From Daedaleopsis sinensis (lineage: Eukaryota; Basidiomycota; Agaricomycetes; Polyporales; Polyporaceae), in NCBI GenBank assembly GCA_033807695.1, contig CM066304.1, positions 1,550,001 to 1,614,000 of the forward strand: 64,000 nt of DNA, written 5' to 3'. Position numbers and translations under genes: made by a program. Shown in pieces: positions 60,536-64,000 of this stretch. Below the pieces are notes generated by a model that searched no databases, was not told the origin of the DNA, and worked only from the letters and a program-made list of their open reading frames with translations. Each line of letters starts with the position of its first letter. Positions within the stretch are counted from its first letter, which is position 1.

Positions 60536-62171
60536 ATGAACTCTACAGCAGCGATGGACATACCTCGGCACTCTTCTACATCTGCCCTATGGGGCCACTT
60601 GCTGAGGCAGAGCGGCCCACAACTCCCGTCTCATGCGACGCCGGGGCCATCCTCATCAAAGCCATCCTCATCAAAGCCTATCACTTCTGTTGCGCCTATT
60701 GACAAAGCTGGAGCTTCGACCCGGATTCTGCTACACGACACTCAAGCACGCTTGGAGAACTTCACGGATCGCGTCGCGCAGCTCGTAACTGGCTTTGATG
60801 ATGCCAAACGGGAGCTGTCTGGAGTGCAGAGACTGTACCAGGACGAGCACGAGCAGCTAGAGGAAAGAATGATAGCCTTAGGTGCGTGGCCAATCTCTGA
60901 TTCCGGTCGCCGTGTCTGATACCGCAAAGTCAATCGATGCCAGACAGAGTTACAGAAGGCACTCGGGAGTCCGGCTCAGAGCGCGAGGGTCCATGAGATC
61001 TCCATGAACCTCAGCGCGCTGGACTCCCGCATGGAGGCATTGGACAAGAAATTCGATATTCTGAGCTCGGTATGTCCTGTCACGCCCCTCTATATGCGCT
61101 CACTCTACAACTCTATGTCGTCGCCAGTTCAATCAGACACATTACCAAGCTTTGCAGACTATACAAGATCAACAGAGCCAGATCCTTGCGGCCGTCTTGC
61201 CCCTGCTACCTCTGGTGACATCAGTACCTCTCCATGTCGAAAACGCTCGGAATCAAGTCAAGGACTCTGTATCTGGACTATCTAAGGATCTCTCGTCTCT
61301 GACTCATGCTATCATCTCAAGCAAGTCTCAACAGATGTCCAAGCGAGAACGATCTCGCACGTTCGACTCCATAGATCATCCCACCCCTCTCGGCTTGAAA
61401 AGACGCCGCGTGGACGAGGACGTTCGAAGCTCGTCGACTTCTCCGGAGTCAATTGATCGACTATCCGCTCGACCTGCTATGCCGGTGGTGCCCACCGACG
61501 TGCCCGCTCCAGACATGCCATCGACAGCTGTCTTTTCGCGCCCTTCGCGAAAGACTCCACGCCGGCGCCCTCTCGCAGACTCGCTACCGTCCATCCAACG
61601 CCCCGCTAGGACTACAAACCCGACAACGCCCATTCTAGAAGCAGCTCAAAGCTTGACCTCGGTCTCTCGGCCACTCGGTTCATCGCGCGGGATCTCTGTC
61701 GCCACTCCTGCCCTAAGACATGCTTTCTCCACGCATTCTCGCCCTTCACATTCTCACGTGTCGACCCCGTTGGTTCCTGCTGGCGGTCAGAAATTGCCTG
61801 TTGCTGCACCAAACGCGTGCACCACGCCTCAAAATCGCTCCGGCACAATTCGGCATTCGGACCAAGTAGATCTTCCCCCCATCCCTATGACCCCTGTTCT
61901 CGATTTCCGTTGCTCTGGTGCTCTGTGGGCTTCACTTGGTGGCGGTCATCCGATGGACATGAGGTCTCCGAGCGGCCCACCGCCCAGCGCAGGAAAGCCC
62001 ATGAAGCTGAAAGATATGCGTGCGCTTGTAACTGACGATCAGGCGGTAATTTACTTTTCATACGCATATACTCCCGTATCCAGCAGCTCAACGGATTTGC
62101 AGCGCAACGGGGGAAAGAGGTTTATTCCACTAGACGATGAGGAGGAAGAGGACATGCACCCGACGCAATAG
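60536..62171 (+). CDS. Coiled-coil, disordered nuclear-type protein
   Basis: I do not recognise the family. Exons are 60536-60881, 60948-61069 and 61158-62171 (phases consistent, 494 codons). Residues around 50-160 form a helical, coiled-coil-like region (LLHDTQARLENFTDRVAQLV; LSALDSRMEALDKKFDIL), as do 160-220 (VTSVPLHVENARNQVKDSV). The rest is Ser/Pro/Arg-rich and disordered, with basic clusters typical of nuclear localisation (GLKRRRVDED, SRKTPRRRP). A possible fourth intron (62028-62083, GTAACT...CCAG) would replace the acidic C-terminus (IPLDDEEEEDM) with QLNGFAAQRGKEVYSTRR and a stop at 62140; both endings are plausible. The coiled coil plus disorder would suit a meiotic or chromosomal scaffold, but nothing proves it. 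It is tail-to-tail with Nnf1. Confidence 0.65.
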
Positions 62172-62359
62172 ACTATCGCGTACCTGTCGTATATTGCAAT
62201 TAATTAATGTGCTTTACAACAGTCTATCTATTATCCTGCTACAGCCAAAACGCCCTACGATGATTGATATACCGTACGAGTCACTGAACACTACATAGTT
62301 TCATGGACTTTGGTAACGTCCTACCACAACGAGTGGTCACATGCATACATGGTATGGTA

Positions 62360-63212
62360 TCATGCCCTACTTCCGGCATTTTCTGCTGCGATTAGAGTCC
62401 AGCCTTCGACCTTGTCCAGCGGCATTCCGTCCCATTTGGCTAGTGCCTAGTGATGAGGTAGACAGTGTCGTGAGATAACGACTCGGGGTTTGAACTGCCT
62501 TCATACCTTGTCCAATACGTCAAGCAACCTCGCGGCGTCCTTGTCTGCCTCCTCTTTAGTCTGCACATTCCGCTGAATCTCCGATTGCAGGTTAGAGTTC
62601 TCCTGAGTGAGCTTGAAAACACGCAACAGTCAATATCGTGCATGAACAGCGTGTTTGCAGTTCAGAGGATACCTGGGCCAGCTCTGCATGGAGGCGATTA
62701 CGCTCCTCTTCGAGTAAGGGGATTGTCCGTGCCCGAACGGCCGCACGGGGCTGCAGATCGTCCCTCCATACGTCCTTGCCGTCGTAGCCTGCCTCTTTCC
62801 GCGCGCGGGCGGCCGTAACGACCGCGTGGAGGTTGTCCAGGTTGTCCTTCACGCTGTACTTCTTGAACAACTCCTCGCAGTTCTCCTATAACGCGCCGTG
62901 CTCACTCTCGGTCAGGGCGGGAGGGACGCGTCAAACCGGGTCGGCTCACCGTAATCGAAGACTCTAGGCGGCTAGAGACGAGGTTGAAGATCGTGGCGGC
63001 ATTCTCGGGCTGCTCGTCGCACCAGAGCGAGAAACACTCCGCAAAGTCCTCGTACCTGCGGCAGACGGCCGTCAGTCGCGTTTCTGATGCGCCCACAAGT
63101 CATTCTGAGCTCACGACCACTTGTGTGCAGACCGCTGTATCGCGTGCTGGAGTGCAGAGTGGAAGTAGGTCCACCGTTTGCTGCCTGCCTGCGTTGACGC
63201 GGTGGTGGCCAT
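62360..63212 (-). CDS. Kinetochore protein Nnf1 (MIND/Mis12 complex)
   Basis: Nnf1 is a subunit of the Mis12/MIND complex that links inner kinetochore CENP-C/CENP-T to the Ndc80 complex. Five exons: 63212-63121, 63055-62950, 62885-62673, 62611-62507 and 62446-62360. They sum to 603 nt, or 200 aa, the usual size. The first helix pair (YFHSALQHAIQRS), the conserved YEDFAECFSLWCDEQPENAA block and IT-ENCEELFKKYSVKDNLDNLH follow the PMF1/Nnf1 family pattern. A long coiled coil comes next (LLEEERNRLHAELAQ; SEIQRNVQTKEEADKDAARL). The tail is short. Every exon junction is in frame. The assignment rests on pattern memory and has not been tested by a profile search. Confidence 0.8.
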
Positions 63213-64000
63213 GGTCAATGCGCGTCGGCGGAGTTTGAACGCGGTCACACACGGTTGTGGCGGTGGGCGCCTAACGCTAGTTGATGAGCTGAACCGTTTG
63301 TTGTTCCTCGCGTAATGACTCCGCAGCAGAATGATCGCAAGGTATGCTAGTAACAGTATCCAGATCTACACGATGCACGATAACATACATACTTAGGTTG
63401 CGATGCTAGGGCAGACTATAAAGAGCCTGTCCAGCCGGCGGGGCTCTGCGACAACGATGCTTGGCCTTCGCGGCGGAAGATACTAACGAATTGACTCTAG
63501 ATGCTCAATCAGTATGAGCTGAAGATACAATAGCCCTGCGCGCAAGACACCGCGACCCTGCTACCTTGCGGCTCCTTGCTACCCGATATACGCCGGTAGT
63601 CGCTCGATTATCTGATTCTTCGGACACAAGAAAGGACGCCGAGCATTTTTTGGTGGGCGCACTGTGGCGACCGCAACTCCCGCGGATAACCTGTGATGCA
63701 CAGCGTCCGAGTCGGGCGATCACTGAGGAGGTGATGCTCAAGTACAACGGCACATCGCCCCGCGTCTGAACTGCTCTTTGAAGGTCGTTCCCACCGCAAC
63801 GTCTGTAGACGTTGGTGGGTCCACCATGAAAACACCCTGTGTTACCTGCCGGTGCCTCGCGCAAACAATACATGTGCGACGGTACAAGCGTGCATTTGAT
63901 TGAACAAGTGCGTTGATCCCATTAGGAGCTGTTGTGGATCATTCGATGTTGTTGATGTATTCCTTCTACTTGTCTGTACCTTCAGCTCACGCAGTGCCGA
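63213..64000. other. Nnf1 upstream region, no further gene
   Basis: The last 790 bp contain short open frames on both strands without motifs. The divergent neighbour, if any, starts beyond the window. Confidence 0.45.

Noticed and set aside
63505..63873. 122-codon minus-strand frame at the right edge.
   Set aside because: No motif, an Arg/Ser-biased composition, and a competing frame opposite. Not supported as a gene.

Overview
The window is nuclear DNA of a basidiomycete fungus, most likely an agaricomycete. Genes are cut by many introns of about 50-60 nt with GTRNGT donors and CTRAC-type branch points. tRNA genes carry introns after position 37. BTB/POZ and P450 genes, Plavaka-type transposases and full-length Ty3/gypsy and Ty1/copia elements are all present. 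There is no operon structure. The exon models below were read by eye. Where exon lengths sum to a multiple of three I say so.

Left flank (1-14042): tRNA-Gln, 3-ketoacyl-CoA thiolase, a BTB protein, a proline-rich disordered protein, an intron-bearing tRNA-Pro, a phosducin-like protein and one unrecognised gene. A 4-kb stretch follows with no convincing gene, but it holds two clusters of a palindromic GGTCAT..ATGACC motif.

Transposon core (14043-35010): two related DNA transposons lie tail to tail, 208 bp apart. Each has the same two-gene layout: a Plavaka-type transposase and a second gene (called ORF2 here, DUF6698-like), transcribed divergently. Short terminal inverted repeats with a shared core (ATCAGCRAAA) bound each element. 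Element 1 (14043-23433) has a broken transposase (two frameshifts, one CGA-to-TGA nonsense, and a 1411-bp Mutator-like insertion with 218-bp perfect TIRs and a 9-bp TSD) but an apparently intact nine-exon ORF2. Element 2 (23642-35010) has a transposase with a nonsense codon and a damaged exon junction. Its ORF2 is open in all exons except that a 2575-bp element with TIRs of about 930 bp sits in exon 2, flanked by an 8-bp TSD.

Right flank (35011-64000): a small secreted protein, a phi-type glutathione S-transferase and a second copy of the intron-bearing tRNA-Pro come first. A young chromodomain gypsy element (280-bp LTRs, TSD GTGAC, self-primed) and a young copia element (605-bp LTRs, TSD GTCGA, half-tRNA-iMet primer) follow. 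Then come a second secreted protein, a cytochrome P450, a Dcr2-type metallophosphatase, tRNA-Asp, a coiled-coil protein and the kinetochore subunit Nnf1.

The host genes look unrelated in function (fatty-acid oxidation, G-protein or chaperone regulation, detoxification, cell cycle and kinetochore). The main biological interest is the two-gene Plavaka/ORF2 module, the elements nested in it, and the priming signals and shared Gag N-terminal motif of the two retrotransposons.
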